DNA of 64,000 nt from Streptomyces phaeolivaceus (GTDB taxonomy: Bacteria; Actinomycetota; Actinomycetes; Streptomycetales; Streptomycetaceae): NCBI RefSeq assembly GCF_009184865.1, contig NZ_CP045096.1, forward strand, positions 3,596,001 to 3,660,000, written 5' to 3'. Position 1 is the first letter of the stretch. Each line of letters starts with the position of its first letter. Shown piece after piece: positions 25,125 through 33,562 of this stretch. A model generated the notes under the pieces. The model had not been told where the DNA came from and did not search any database. It saw nothing but the letters and a program-made list of their open reading frames with translations. The translations under genes and the position numbers were made by a program.

Positions 25125-26186
25125 ATGCCGCAGACCGAGGCGACCGAGGCACCGGTTACCAGAAGGACCGGAGCACCGGTTACCGAGGAGGCGGCGGCGA
25201 GCGCGCGGCTGCGCTGGTGGACCGAGCTGCCGCTGATCCTGCTGGTGTACGGGGCGTACTCGGCCGGCCGACTGCTGGCCCGCGGCGACACCTCCCACGC
25301 CGTGGAGCACGGTCTGACGATCCTGCGTATCGAGAAGGTCCTGTGGCTCAACGCCGAGCATCCGCTGAACCGCCTGTTCACCCGTGAACCCTGGATAGGG
25401 ATACCCGCCGACTTCTGGTACGCCTCGCTGCACTACCTGGTCACGCCCGCGCTGCTGGTCTGGCTCTTCAGGTCCCGCACCGTGCGCTACCGCGCGGCCC
25501 GCACCTGGCTGCTGACCTCCACCTTCATCGGCCTGGTCGGCTTCACGCTGCTCCCCACCTGCCCGCCCCGGCTGCTCGCCCCGGCGCACGGATTCGTGGA
25601 CACCATGGCCCAGTACAGCTCGTGGGGCTGGTGGGGCGGCGAGGCCAGCGCGCCCCGGGGCCTGGGCGGCATGACCAACCAGTACGCGGCGATGCCGAGC
25701 CTGCACGTCGGCTGGGCGCTGTGGTGCGGGGTGATCCTCTGGCGCTTCGGCGGCGGCTCCCGTCTCGTACGGACCGCGGCCGTCGCGTATCCGCTGATCA
25801 CCACGATCGTGGTGATGGGCACCGCGAACCACTACTTCCTCGACGCGGTGGCGGGCGCCGCCGTGATGGGGGCGGGCCTGCTGCTGACCCCGCTGGTGCT
25901 GCGGATCGCGGACCAGTGGCGGGTCTCGCTCGGCCTCGCGACGGTGGCCGGGGAGCGGTTCGGCGGCGCGGGCCGGCGTTCCGCGCAGGAGACCTCCGAG
26001 GGACGTCCCGCGCGGGAGCCCGCCCGCCCCGCCACAGTGGCCTCGCAGGGCTCGATCTCCCCGATTGTCAGTGGCGGGTGCCAGACTTCCCCGGGTGAGC
26101 GATTTCCACGGCAGCGGACCAGCGACCCCGAGCCGGGTGCCGCCCCCTCGCAAGCAGGGGACGGCGCTCCGGCAGCGGCTCGCTGA
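25125..26186 (+). CDS. PAP2-family membrane phosphatase
   Basis: This 353-residue integral membrane protein has several transmembrane segments. It carries the PAP2/inositol phosphoceramide synthase motifs: [18 protein letters not shown] (phosphatase motif 2) and [12 protein letters not shown] (motif 3, with the catalytic histidine). It would remove or transfer phosphate on lipids at the membrane. ATG 25125 is chosen because GGGGGAGGAC lies seven bases upstream; the ATG at 25080 has no ribosome site. The last ~75 residues are a Pro/Ser-rich tail, and the final 92 bp overlap the start of the nuclease gene in another frame. Confidence 0.85.
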   Translation: MPQTEATEAPVTRRTGAPVTEEAAASARLRWWTELPLILLVYGAYSAGRLLARGDTSHAVEHGLTILRIEKVLWLNAEHPLNRLFTREPWIGIPADFWYASLHYLVTPALLVWLFRSRTVRYRAARTWLLTSTFIGLVGFTLLPTCPPRLLAPAHGFVDTMAQYSSWGWWGGEASAPRGLGGMTNQYAAMPSLHVGWALWCGVILWRFGGGSRLVRTAAVAYPLITTIVVMGTANHYFLDAVAGAAVMGAGLLLTPLVLRIADQWRVSLGLATVAGERFGGAGRRSAQETSEGRPAREPARPATVASQGSISPIVSGGCQTSPGERFPRQRTSDPEPGAAPSQAGDGAPAAAR

Positions 26187-27378
26187 GCTGCGCGGACCCG
26201 AGGTCCCACCCAAGGCGCTGGACGCGCGCGCCCTCGCCGCGCTCGCGGCCAACCCCGGCTGTGAGCGCCGCGCGCTGTTGGACGGCGCGGGGGTGAACAA
26301 GGCGGTGCTGGCGGACGCGCTGGGCTCCCCCTCCGCCTTCGGCCAGTCCCAGTTCGCCTTCATGCGGGGCAACGCCTTCGAGGCCAAGGTCAAGGCGGAC
26401 GGCGGCGCGGAGCTGCTGCGGCTGACGCACGAGAGACTGGACCCCGGTGCCGAGCCGCCGGTCTCGGCCTCCGTTCCCGACCTCACCGCCGTCGGGCCCG
26501 AGGGCCGTGCCGCGCGTACGGCGCTCGCGTTGCGCGACGCCACGGACGCGGGCGGCTGGGCGCTGCTCGACCACCCCATGCTGGCGCTCGACGTCGCGGG
26601 CACCCCCGCGTTCCTGGAGCCGGACGCGGTGGTGGTCCACCCCGACGGCAGCTGGTCGGTCGTCGAGATCAAGTCCTTCCCGATGCTGGACGGTTCGGCG
26701 GACCCGGCGAAGGTCGGCGCGGCGGCCCGCCAGTCCGCGGTGTACGTGCTGGCGCTGGAGGAGGTCGCCGCCCGGCTCGGCGGCGAGACCCGCAAGGGCC
26801 TGCCCGCGCCCGAGGTCCGCCACCGGGTGCTGCTGGTCTGCCCCAAGGACTTCACCAACCTCCCCACGGCCGCCGCGGTGGACATCCGCAAGCAACGGGC
26901 GGTCACCCGACGCCAGTTGACACGGCTGACCCGGATCGAGGAGATCGCGGACGCCCTCCCCGAGGGCACCTGCTTCGCCACGGACCTCCCTCAGGAGCGG
27001 CTGACGACGGCCGTCGAGGCACTGACCGCGAGCTACGCCCCCGAATGCCTCGCCGCCTGCGAGCTGGCCTTCCACTGCCGGGCCCGCTCCCGCACCGAGG
27101 GCGCGGTGACCTCCCTGGGCCGGGCCACACGGGCCGAGCTGGGCGGCCTCACCACGGTCGACGACGTACTGGCGGCGGCCCACGGCCGGGCCGGCGACCC
27201 GGACGACCCCGCCGTGGCCGCGCTGCGCAGAGCGGCGGAGCTGCGGACCGAGGCGCTGGCCGTCGCGGGCGCGCCCCGGGGAGCAGCGGCCGTGCGACCC
27301 TCGGCCCCGGCGGCCCCGGCGGCCCCGGAGACGGCCGGCGTTCCCGGTTCGGCCCCGGAGGGGGTTCCGTGTCGCTGA
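26095..27378 (+). CDS. RecB/Cas4-like PD-(D/E)XK nuclease with probable Fe-S cluster
   Basis: This protein of about 427 residues has nuclease-core motifs in order: Glu96 (RGNAFEAK), Asp177 (FLEPDAVVV), Glu191-Ile-Lys193 (VVEIKSF) and the RecB-type Gln213/Tyr217 ([10 protein letters not shown]). One cysteine precedes the core (Cys56, [10 protein letters not shown]) and three follow it (Cys318-x3-Cys322-x5-Cys328). This is the iron-staple layout that holds a 4Fe-4S cluster in AddB, Cas4 and related nucleases. The GTG at 26095 is tentative; GTG 26071 or 26137 are alternatives, and all overlap the PAP2 gene. It overlaps the next gene by 10 bp and is first of a coupled three-gene cassette ending in a helicase. 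Confidence 0.8.
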   Translation: MSDFHGSGPATPSRVPPPRKQGTALRQRLAELRGPEVPPKALDARALAALAANPGCERRALLDGAGVNKAVLADALGSPSAFGQSQFAFMRGNAFEAKVKADGGAELLRLTHERLDPGAEPPVSASVPDLTAVGPEGRAARTALALRDATDAGGWALLDHPMLALDVAGTPAFLEPDAVVVHPDGSWSVVEIKSFPMLDGSADPAKVGAAARQSAVYVLALEEVAARLGGETRKGLPAPEVRHRVLLVCPKDFTNLPTAAAVDIRKQRAVTRRQLTRLTRIEEIADALPEGTCFATDLPQERLTTAVEALTASYAPECLAACELAFHCRARSRTEGAVTSLGRATRAELGGLTTVDDVLAAAHGRAGDPDDPAVAALRRAAELRTEALAVAGAPRGAAAVRPSAPAAPAAPETAGVPGSAPEGVPCR

Positions 27379-28982
27379 TCGCCACCCTCGCCCGCCTGGA
27401 AGCCGTCAGCACGGGCCGCGCCCAGCCCGCCGCCACCGTCCTGCACAGGCATCTCTCGGACCACCCCCTCGTCCTCGTGCCGCTCATCACCGCCGGTGAG
27501 GCCGGGGCCCCGCTCGGCGCGCTCGTCGGCACCGACCGGGACACGCCCCGGCTGCTGGTGGTCCCCCAGCCCCGCGACCGCGACCTGCGGTTCGCGTTCC
27601 TCGCCGAGCTGGCGGACATCGTGCTGCCGTACCTGGACGCGTACGCGGACGTGGTGGAGGCCGCCGAGCGGAACGAGACCGACCCGGAGACCGGCAAACG
27701 CGTCAAGGTCGAGGTCGAACTGTGCGCGGACGCCCCGCAGTTCATCCTGCCGAGCCGCACGGGCATCGACTTCGTACGGCTCCTCGGGCGCTCCATGCGG
27801 TTCCGGCGCACCGCCGAGCAGGACCCGGAGGCGCCCCATCCGGCGCCGCCGCGCGTGCCGTTGCTCGGGCGCTGGCTCACCCACTTCGGCGAGCGGGCGC
27901 GGGTGCCGGGCTCGTCCCTGCTGCTCGCGCTGACCGACCTGCTGGCACGGCACTGGGCGACCGGCCAGTCGGGCGTGGAGGACCAGCATCTGGCGTCGCT
28001 GCTCGCCTGGATCGACCCCCCGGAGGGGGAGCCGGGCGAGGCGGCGGCGCGCCGGGCCGAGCTGGCGCGGGACGCCGAGGGCCAGTTGCTGTGCCCGCCC
28101 GCCGGACCCGCGACCGACCCCGCGTTCGACAACAAACTGCTGGCCCCGGCCATCGAGCGGTACGACAGGGCACGCCTCGCGCTGGCCGCCGCCGAGGACG
28201 GCCTGGAGGCCGACGACCGGCTGGGCGCGCTGACCGCCGCCGAGCGGGAGATCCGCGCCCTGGTCGAGAGCCGCACCCGGCCCACCTGGGACGCGGTCTG
28301 GCACGGCCTCGACCTGCTGCGCGCCCTGCCGGAGGGCGCCCACGCGGCCGACCGCTGGACCCGCGACCGCTGGTCCTTCACCGGCCACCGGGACCGGATC
28401 GTCGCCGGGGAGCCCCCGCAGCCCCGGATCGACGACGCGGTCACCGCCGCGAACAAACTGGCCGCGCGCGAGCGCGAACAGGCCCGCCTCGACGCCCAGG
28501 AGGCCCTGGACGACCCGCTCGTCATGGCCGGACGGCGGCTCGCCGGGGAGGCGTTCGCCGGAGAGGTCGTGGACGTCGTGATGGCGTACAGCGAGGGCAA
28601 GCGGCCGAGCCCCCGGCCGCTGGTCACCGTACGGACGGGGGACCGGCCGCATCTCGGGGAGCGGGCGAAGACGTACCGCTCGCTGGGCGGGAAGCCGCAG
28701 ACGGCGGAGTTCGTGGGGTACGAGGCGGACGACACCGGCACCACGGACGGTGGCCTTCTCGTGCTGCGGATCATGGACAAGATGGGGCGCGGCAAGGAGC
28801 CGGAGGCCGGGTCCGTGCCCGAGAAGGGGGATCTGCTCTGCTTCACTCTCTTCGAGCACGACCAGCGGGGCGGGGCGAAGCTGCCGGACCCCGAGGAGAC
28901 ACCGTGGACGCACGGCGGGCCGCCGGGGGAGTCCGACGCCGTACCGCTGCCGGACCCGGTGACCGAGGAGGACGTGCTGTGA
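27369..28982 (+). CDS. Unknown protein between nuclease and helicase
   Basis: This 537-residue protein is mostly helical, charged and without membrane segments or a recognisable enzyme motif. It has a conserved-looking N-terminus ([20 protein letters not shown]), a LLVVPQPRDRDLRFAFL region and a C-terminal beta-rich part (FAGEVVDVVMAYSEGKRPSPRP). The GTG start at 27369 has GGAGGGGG upstream and overlaps the nuclease end by 10 bp. The stop overlaps the helicase start (GTGA). Its position suggests an adaptor that links nuclease and helicase or recognises a substrate. I do not recognise a family. Confidence 0.8.
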   Translation: MSLIATLARLEAVSTGRAQPAATVLHRHLSDHPLVLVPLITAGEAGAPLGALVGTDRDTPRLLVVPQPRDRDLRFAFLAELADIVLPYLDAYADVVEAAERNETDPETGKRVKVEVELCADAPQFILPSRTGIDFVRLLGRSMRFRRTAEQDPEAPHPAPPRVPLLGRWLTHFGERARVPGSSLLLALTDLLARHWATGQSGVEDQHLASLLAWIDPPEGEPGEAAARRAELARDAEGQLLCPPAGPATDPAFDNKLLAPAIERYDRARLALAAAEDGLEADDRLGALTAAEREIRALVESRTRPTWDAVWHGLDLLRALPEGAHAADRWTRDRWSFTGHRDRIVAGEPPQPRIDDAVTAANKLAAREREQARLDAQEALDDPLVMAGRRLAGEAFAGEVVDVVMAYSEGKRPSPRPLVTVRTGDRPHLGERAKTYRSLGGKPQTAEFVGYEADDTGTTDGGLLVLRIMDKMGRGKEPEAGSVPEKGDLLCFTLFEHDQRGGAKLPDPEETPWTHGGPPGESDAVPLPDPVTEEDVL

Positions 28983-30322
28983 CCAGCCCCGAGGCCGTGC
29001 TCGACCCCGGGGCGGCGGCCGGCCGCGCCACCGACGCGATCCTGCGCGACACGCTGCACGGGGACGCGCGCGGGGTCGTCGTCGACTCGCCGCCCGGCGC
29101 CGGGAAGTCCACGCTGGTGGTCCGCGCCGCGCTGGAACTCGCCTCCGCCGGGCGCCCGCTGATGGTCATCGCACAGACGAACGCGCAGGTCGACGACCTG
29201 GTGATCCGGCTCGCCGAGAAGGACCCGGACCTCCCGGTCGGCCGGCTGCACAGCAGCGACAGCGACCCGTACGACAAGGCGCTGGACGACCTGTCGCACG
29301 TACGGAAGTCGACGAAGGCGGGCGATCTGGCCGGGCTGGACGTGGTGATCTCCACGGCCGCGAAGTGGGCGCACGTCAAGGGCGTCGAGCCGTGGCGGCA
29401 CGCGATCGTCGACGAGGCGTACCAGATGCGGTCGGACGCGCTGCTGGCCGTGGCGGGGCTGTTCGAACGGGCGCTGTTCGTGGGTGACCCGGGGCAGCTG
29501 GACCCGTTCGCGATCGTCGGCAGCGAGCAGTGGGCGGGGCTGTCGTACGACCCGTCGGCCTCGGCGGTGACCACCCTGCTGGCCCACAATCCCGAGCTGC
29601 CGCAGCACCGGCTGCCGGTGTCGTGGCGGCTCCCGGCGTCGGCGGCGCCCCTGGTCTCCGACGCGTTCTACCCCTTCACCCCCTTCCGCAGCGGCACGGA
29701 CCACGGGGACCGGCGGCTCGGGTTCGCGGTGCCGTCGGACGGCTCCGGCCCCGACCGGGTCATCGACGAGGCCGCCGAATCCGGGTGGGGCCTGCTGGAG
29801 CTGCCGGCCCGGCACACGCCCCGCACCGACCCCGAGGCGGTACGGGCGGTCGCGCGGGTCGTAAGGCGGCTCCTCGACCGGGGCGGGGCGGCGACCTCGG
29901 AGCGGTCCGCGGAGCCCGTGCCGCTGACCGCCGACCGGATCGCCGTCGGCACGGCCCATCGCGACCAGGCCGCCGCGGTGCGCTCCGCGCTGGCGGAGCT
30001 GGGGGTCGCGGACGTGGTGGTCGACACGGCGAACCGGCTCCAGGGGCGGGAGTACGACGTCACGGTCGTCCTCCACCCGCTCTCCGGGCGGCCCGACGCG
30101 ACGGCGTTCCATCTGGAGACCGGGCGCCTGTGCGTCCTCGCCTCCCGGCACCGGCACGCCTGCATCGTGGTGTGCCGCGCGGGCGTCACCGACCTCCTCG
30201 ACGACCATCCGTCCACCGAGCCGGTCCAACTCGGCGTCACCGTGAAGTTCCCGGACGGCTGGGAGGCGAACCACGCGGTGCTGGCGGAGCTGGGGGAACA
30301 TCGGGTGGCCTGGCGGCCTTAG
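28979..30322 (+). CDS. Superfamily 1 (Upf1/RecD-like) helicase
   Basis: This 447-residue P-loop protein has helicase motifs: Walker A SPPGAGKST (37-45), motif Ia IAQTNAQVD, Walker B/DEAD-like DEAYQ (145-149), motif III LFVGDPGQLDP (167-177), Arg-containing WRLPASAA, motif V DTANRLQGREYDVTVV and motif VI ASRHRHACIVV. The DExxQ box and GDPGQL fit SF1B (Upf1-like) enzymes that act on DNA or RNA. It is small, with few accessory domains, which implies partner proteins supply specificity. The GTG at 28979 overlaps the previous stop by 4 bp and has GAGGAGGACG upstream. It ends the cassette. Confidence 0.85.
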   Translation: MTSPEAVLDPGAAAGRATDAILRDTLHGDARGVVVDSPPGAGKSTLVVRAALELASAGRPLMVIAQTNAQVDDLVIRLAEKDPDLPVGRLHSSDSDPYDKALDDLSHVRKSTKAGDLAGLDVVISTAAKWAHVKGVEPWRHAIVDEAYQMRSDALLAVAGLFERALFVGDPGQLDPFAIVGSEQWAGLSYDPSASAVTTLLAHNPELPQHRLPVSWRLPASAAPLVSDAFYPFTPFRSGTDHGDRRLGFAVPSDGSGPDRVIDEAAESGWGLLELPARHTPRTDPEAVRAVARVVRRLLDRGGAATSERSAEPVPLTADRIAVGTAHRDQAAAVRSALAELGVADVVVDTANRLQGREYDVTVVLHPLSGRPDATAFHLETGRLCVLASRHRHACIVVCRAGVTDLLDDHPSTEPVQLGVTVKFPDGWEANHAVLAELGEHRVAWRP

Positions 30323-30502
30323 TACGGACGCGGGTGGGAGTGGGGCGGCGCTTTCGGGGGCGTGGGTGTGTGGGGGGCGGGGTGCGGGGCGCCGGATGGG
30401 CTCGATGCCCACTTGCGCGGCCACGAGAGAATGGACGGTGGCCCTCCCCCCGGGACACCCCGGGAACCGGCCCAGCGAACCGTCGTACGAGGAGGAGAAG
30501 AC

Positions 30503-30865
30503 ATGGCGGAGCCCACGTCGCGTCGGAACGAACCGCGGCTACGCCCCGCGCCCCTGCTCTTCGAGCCGGCCGAGGCGGCCGGCGATCCCGAGCACTTCTT
30601 CGATCTGGAGTCGATCGACGATCCGCGGGCGTTGCTGTCACGGGCGACGGAGCTGGCGCAGGCGTTCCGCGCGGCGGCGGACCGGGCCGTGGAGTTCCAG
30701 GCGATCGCGGCGGCGCAGCTCGCCGATCCCCGGCGGTTCGATCGGCTGACCGCGGCGGATATCGCGCAGCGGGCGGAGTGGACCGAGGACTACGCCAAGA
30801 AGATGGTCGAGTACGGGCGGGAGTTGGCCCGGGGGCGGGACGCGTGTGGGCCGGAGGCCATCTGA
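30503..30865 (+). CDS. Conserved small hypothetical protein
   Basis: This 120-residue, mostly helical protein begins AEPTSRRNEPRL and contains FFDLESIDDPRALLSRATELAQAFRAAADRA, then a second helical part ending in an acidic/basic tail. ATG at 30503 has GGAGGAGAAG upstream. The gene lies 180 bp after the helicase with no terminator seen between them, so it may be co-transcribed with the nuclease-helicase cassette, or it may be a separate gene. Function is unknown. Confidence 0.7.
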   Translation: MAEPTSRRNEPRLRPAPLLFEPAEAAGDPEHFFDLESIDDPRALLSRATELAQAFRAAADRAVEFQAIAAAQLADPRRFDRLTAADIAQRAEWTEDYAKKMVEYGRELARGRDACGPEAI

Positions 30866-30961
30866 GCGGGGGTGGTGCGGCGGGGTTTCGCTCACCGGCG
30901 CCGGCCGGGTGCCGCCCGCGCCCACCCGTGCCGCTCCATCCCGGCGGCGGAGCGAAACCCC

Positions 30962-30978
30962 CTCTGGCATATGCCGAG
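30962..30978. promoter_or_regulatory. GGCATATGCC palindrome, copy 1
   Basis: CTCTGGCATATGCCGAG is a 17-bp palindrome-centred site 88 bp upstream of the primase-polymerase-like gene. Almost the same site (CTCAGGCATATGCCAGAG) occurs at 48977-48994 before the IclR gene. The shared core suggests a common regulator. Confidence 0.45.
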
Positions 30979-31066
30979 CGGGCAAGATACCCCACTTGCT
31001 CACCTGCCGTACCAGTTTTCGGTAACCGCTCGGGGTCGGGTGGTCGCGGGCGGTAGATCTAGAGGC

Positions 31067-31711
31067 ATGAGCGCTGAAGTGGGGACGGGCAGGTACCCGC
31101 GGGACGGGGTCGATGTCGCGGGCGTCACGGTCGACGGGGCGGCTTGGCTGGCCTCGGCAGGAACGTATCCGCGCAGCACGCTGACGCTGTGGGAAGAGCG
31201 GCCGGCCGCGCCGGTGGTGCTGCCCTGCGGCACCGTCTTCGACGTGGTCAGCGTGCCGGCGATCTTCGGGCGCCGCATGCTCGACCGGCTGTGGGACGGC
31301 GGCCCCGGCTCGGGACCGGTCGCCGTCTACCGCGGACGCATGCTGCTGTTCGCCTCCCCCGGCACCGCCCATCGGCTGCCCTCCCTCCTGGAGTGGGAGG
31401 AGTGGGGCTCCCCCGGCCGCACCGGCGCCGTCCCGCCGCTCCTGTGCCACGGCATCGGCGACGCGGTCACCGTCCCGGCCGTCCTCACCCCCGACGGCCC
31501 CGACGCCCCCGGCGGCCCCGGTGTCACCCGGCTCGGATCCCGCTGGCTGGTCGCCCCGGACACCCTGCGACCTTGGCTTCCGGGGCCCGAGGTACTGCTC
31601 TGGGCGGCCGTCCGGGCGGCCCGGTCGAGTGCCTCCGCGACCGTGCGGGTATCGATTTTTCCTCCCGCCGATCAGGGTGCTAAGGTCTACGACGTCAGCA
31701 GGCGCCGCTAG
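31067..31711 (+). CDS. Primase-polymerase N-domain-like protein
   Basis: This 214-residue protein resembles the N-terminal part of actinobacterial bifunctional DNA primase/polymerase proteins: VVLPCGTVFDVVSVPAIFGRRML, PVAVYRGRMLLFASPGTAHRLP and SRWLVAPDTLRPWLPGPEVLLWA. The catalytic acidic residues of true primase-polymerases are not apparent, so it may be a non-catalytic relative. ATG 31067 has AGAGG upstream. Its last 10 bases, including the TAG stop, are the first 10 bases of tRNA-Lys, so the gene and the tRNA overlap. A GGCATATGCC palindrome lies upstream. Confidence 0.65.
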   Translation: MSAEVGTGRYPRDGVDVAGVTVDGAAWLASAGTYPRSTLTLWEERPAAPVVLPCGTVFDVVSVPAIFGRRMLDRLWDGGPGSGPVAVYRGRMLLFASPGTAHRLPSLLEWEEWGSPGRTGAVPPLLCHGIGDAVTVPAVLTPDGPDAPGGPGVTRLGSRWLVAPDTLRPWLPGPEVLLWAAVRAARSSASATVRVSIFPPADQGAKVYDVSRRR

Positions 31712-31775
31712 CTCAGTTGGTTAGAGCAGCTGACTCTTAATCAGCGGGTCCGGGGTTCGAGTCCCTGGCGGCGCA
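31702..31775 (+). tRNA. tRNA-Lys(CTT), copy 1
   Basis: The 74-nt cloverleaf has a 7-bp acceptor stem (GCGCCGC/GCGGCGC) with discriminator A, D-arm AGCTCAGTTGGTTAGAGC, anticodon arm CTGACTCTTAATCAG (anticodon CTT, lysine) and T-arm GGGGTTCGAGTCCC. CCA is not encoded. The same 74 bases occur at 50012 and 58515. The first 10 bases overlap the end of the preceding protein gene. Confidence 0.96.
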
Positions 31776-31779
31776 CGAC

Positions 31780-31819
31780 ACGAAGGAAGCCCCTCGCACA
31801 CGCGAGGGGCTTCCTTCGT
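31780..31819 (+). terminator. Terminator after tRNA-Lys 1
   Basis: A perfect 18-bp inverted repeat (ACGAAGGAAGCCCCTCGC at 31780-31797 with its complement at 31802-31819) has a 4-base loop, five bases after the tRNA. It also stands at the end of the convergent M6 protease gene and may serve both. Confidence 0.88.
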
Positions 31820-31831
31820 TCCCTCACTCGC

Positions 31832-33175
31832 TCATCGCCCCCTCGTGATCCGCACCGTCCACGCCCCGGTGGCCGTACGCCCCTCCACCGCCACCCGCAC
31901 ACCCTCCCCCGGCACCGTGAAGCTCTCCCCCACCGCCACCGGCGCGTCCGCGAGCGGCGGGTACACGGACTCCTCCCAGCAGGCCTCGGTACGCGGATGG
32001 GCGTCGAGGACCTCGATGGGGCCGCCGCCGGACTCGGCGCCGCCGCGGATGCGGTAGACGAGGACGCCCTGCGTACAGACGGACCCGTCGTTGCCGACCG
32101 CGCCCCGCGCCTCGATCGCGAGGGCGCTGTCGGGCCCGGTACGGACGACCGCCAGCTTCGTCCCCCGGCCGACACCGAAGCCCCGCACCCCGTGTCCGGC
32201 CACGGCCCCGCCGGCACCCTCGCCCTCGGGACCGGCACCGGCGTACCCGACGGCCTCCCCCTCGTACGCCCCCTTCGGCCCCGCCCCCACCGCCTCCAGC
32301 GTCAACCGCGTGGTCCCCGTCCCCCGTACGCATGTCACCTGGCGCGGTTCCAGCCAGCCGAGCTTCCACTTGTGCCAGGCGAACAGGTCGGGGGCCAGGG
32401 CGAACTGGCTGCCCATGAGGTCCCAGTCGCCGACATGGGTGTCCCAGTCGCCCTTGCCGTCGGCGGGGCGGTGGTAGAGGTCGGGGAGGTCGAAGACATG
32501 GCCCGTCTCATGGGCGAGGACCAGGCGGTCCGGCGGATGCCGCTCGAACACGGTGACGACCCGGCGAAGGCCCGCCCCGTCGACCTCCAGCGGGGATTCG
32601 AGGTTGACCACCTTCGTCGCGTCCGAGTCGACACCGGGCGCGTGCGGGTCGGCGACGAAGTACACGATGTCGTAGCGGGAGAAGTCGACATGCGGATCGG
32701 CCGTGGCCAGCGCGTCCCTGAGGTAGGCCGCCCGATGCGTCGCGCTCCAGTCGCGTCGTATGGCGTACGCCGTCGAGGGCTGCGGCATCTCCAGCCACTC
32801 ACGGCGCGGATGGGGGCGGAGCGCGAACTTGCCGTACGAGGCGCGTTCGAAGAACTCACTGGTGGCCGGAAAGTGATCCGCGGTCAGCTCGGCCGGTGTG
32901 GTGAGAGGGGCCGCGTCCGGGAATGACAAGAATACGAGTACGGCGTCGAGGTCGCGGGTGGGGCGTGGATACGCGGAATTCCAGGTGTCGAGGCCCTCCG
33001 AGTGATGAGCCTGGGTGCGCCGCAGGGTGCACGGCTCCGACAGCGGTACGGCGGAGGGAGCCGCGATCAGGGAGGTCGCGGCCAGTGCGGTGAGGGAGGT
33101 GAGCATGGCCGCTGTACTGCGCAGAGTGGGCGCCCGGTCGCCGAGGAGTTCCTTCCAGGGGAGCGGACGCTGCAC
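31832..33175 (-). CDS. Secreted M6-type metalloprotease
   Basis: This 447-residue protein has the zinc motif AHETGHVFDLPDLYH (His222, Glu223, His226, with Asp at the third-ligand position of M6 peptidases). The upstream region DLDAVLVFLSFPDAAP and downstream GDWDLMGSQFA, a Met-turn-like segment, agree with the immune-inhibitor-A family. The N-terminus has a hydrophobic stretch at about 22-45, so it is probably secreted. GTG 33175 is chosen because GGAGG lies five bases upstream. A C-terminal beta-rich domain of about 170 residues follows the catalytic domain. It converges on the tRNA. Confidence 0.85.
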   Translation of the reverse strand: MQRPLPWKELLGDRAPTLRSTAAMLTSLTALAATSLIAAPSAVPLSEPCTLRRTQAHHSEGLDTWNSAYPRPTRDLDAVLVFLSFPDAAPLTTPAELTADHFPATSEFFERASYGKFALRPHPRREWLEMPQPSTAYAIRRDWSATHRAAYLRDALATADPHVDFSRYDIVYFVADPHAPGVDSDATKVVNLESPLEVDGAGLRRVVTVFERHPPDRLVLAHETGHVFDLPDLYHRPADGKGDWDTHVGDWDLMGSQFALAPDLFAWHKWKLGWLEPRQVTCVRGTGTTRLTLEAVGAGPKGAYEGEAVGYAGAGPEGEGAGGAVAGHGVRGFGVGRGTKLAVVRTGPDSALAIEARGAVGNDGSVCTQGVLVYRIRGGAESGGGPIEVLDAHPRTEACWEESVYPPLADAPVAVGESFTVPGEGVRVAVEGRTATGAWTVRITRGR

Positions 33176-33562
33176 GGAGACCTCCGGATGCGGATCTTGG
33201 GGACACCGCGTCCAGATTTTCGGAGTTTGCAGTACTACGCCCTGTTTGCCTGCACCAGAAGGGTGAGGAGCGGGCGAGGGGGCGGCGGGTCGACGCCCGG
33301 TTGCCGACACCCCGGGCACTCACGGAACGTCACAAGTGGTCGACGGAGCGGGGAAGCCGTTCAGCTCGGGGCAGAAACGATCTGTCAGATCAGGTCGTTG
33401 TTCAGGGAGACTGGAGAGTGGCTGGAAGGCCCTGGGGTCAGCCTCTATGATCGGCACACTTTCCTGCACGGACACGGCTCGAGCGCCCTTACGTACCTGG
33501 TTCGGCCGCTCCGACGAGACAAACGAGATCCATCGAAAACGAGTGCACTGCGGGAGCGAACG
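33176..33562. promoter_or_regulatory. Divergent promoter region, M6 protease / cdgA
   Basis: This 387-bp gap has no credible gene. It contains a perfect 13-bp palindrome GATCTGTCAGATC (33379-33391). A degenerate BldD-like site around 33330-33343 (TCACAAGTGGTCGA) keeps the outer TNAC/GT positions but not the inner consensus. cdgA-type genes are known BldD targets, so a BldD site is expected here, but this match is weak. Confidence 0.4.

Noticed and set aside
26095..27378. Nuclease gene as a CRISPR-associated cas4
   Set aside because: No other cas gene or repeat array is in the window; the helicase context fits a RecB/AddB-like processing cassette better.
33002..33562. N-terminal extension of the GGDEF-EAL protein upstream of 33563
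   Set aside because: The added residues have no domain pattern, and the GTG at 33563 has the good ribosome site.
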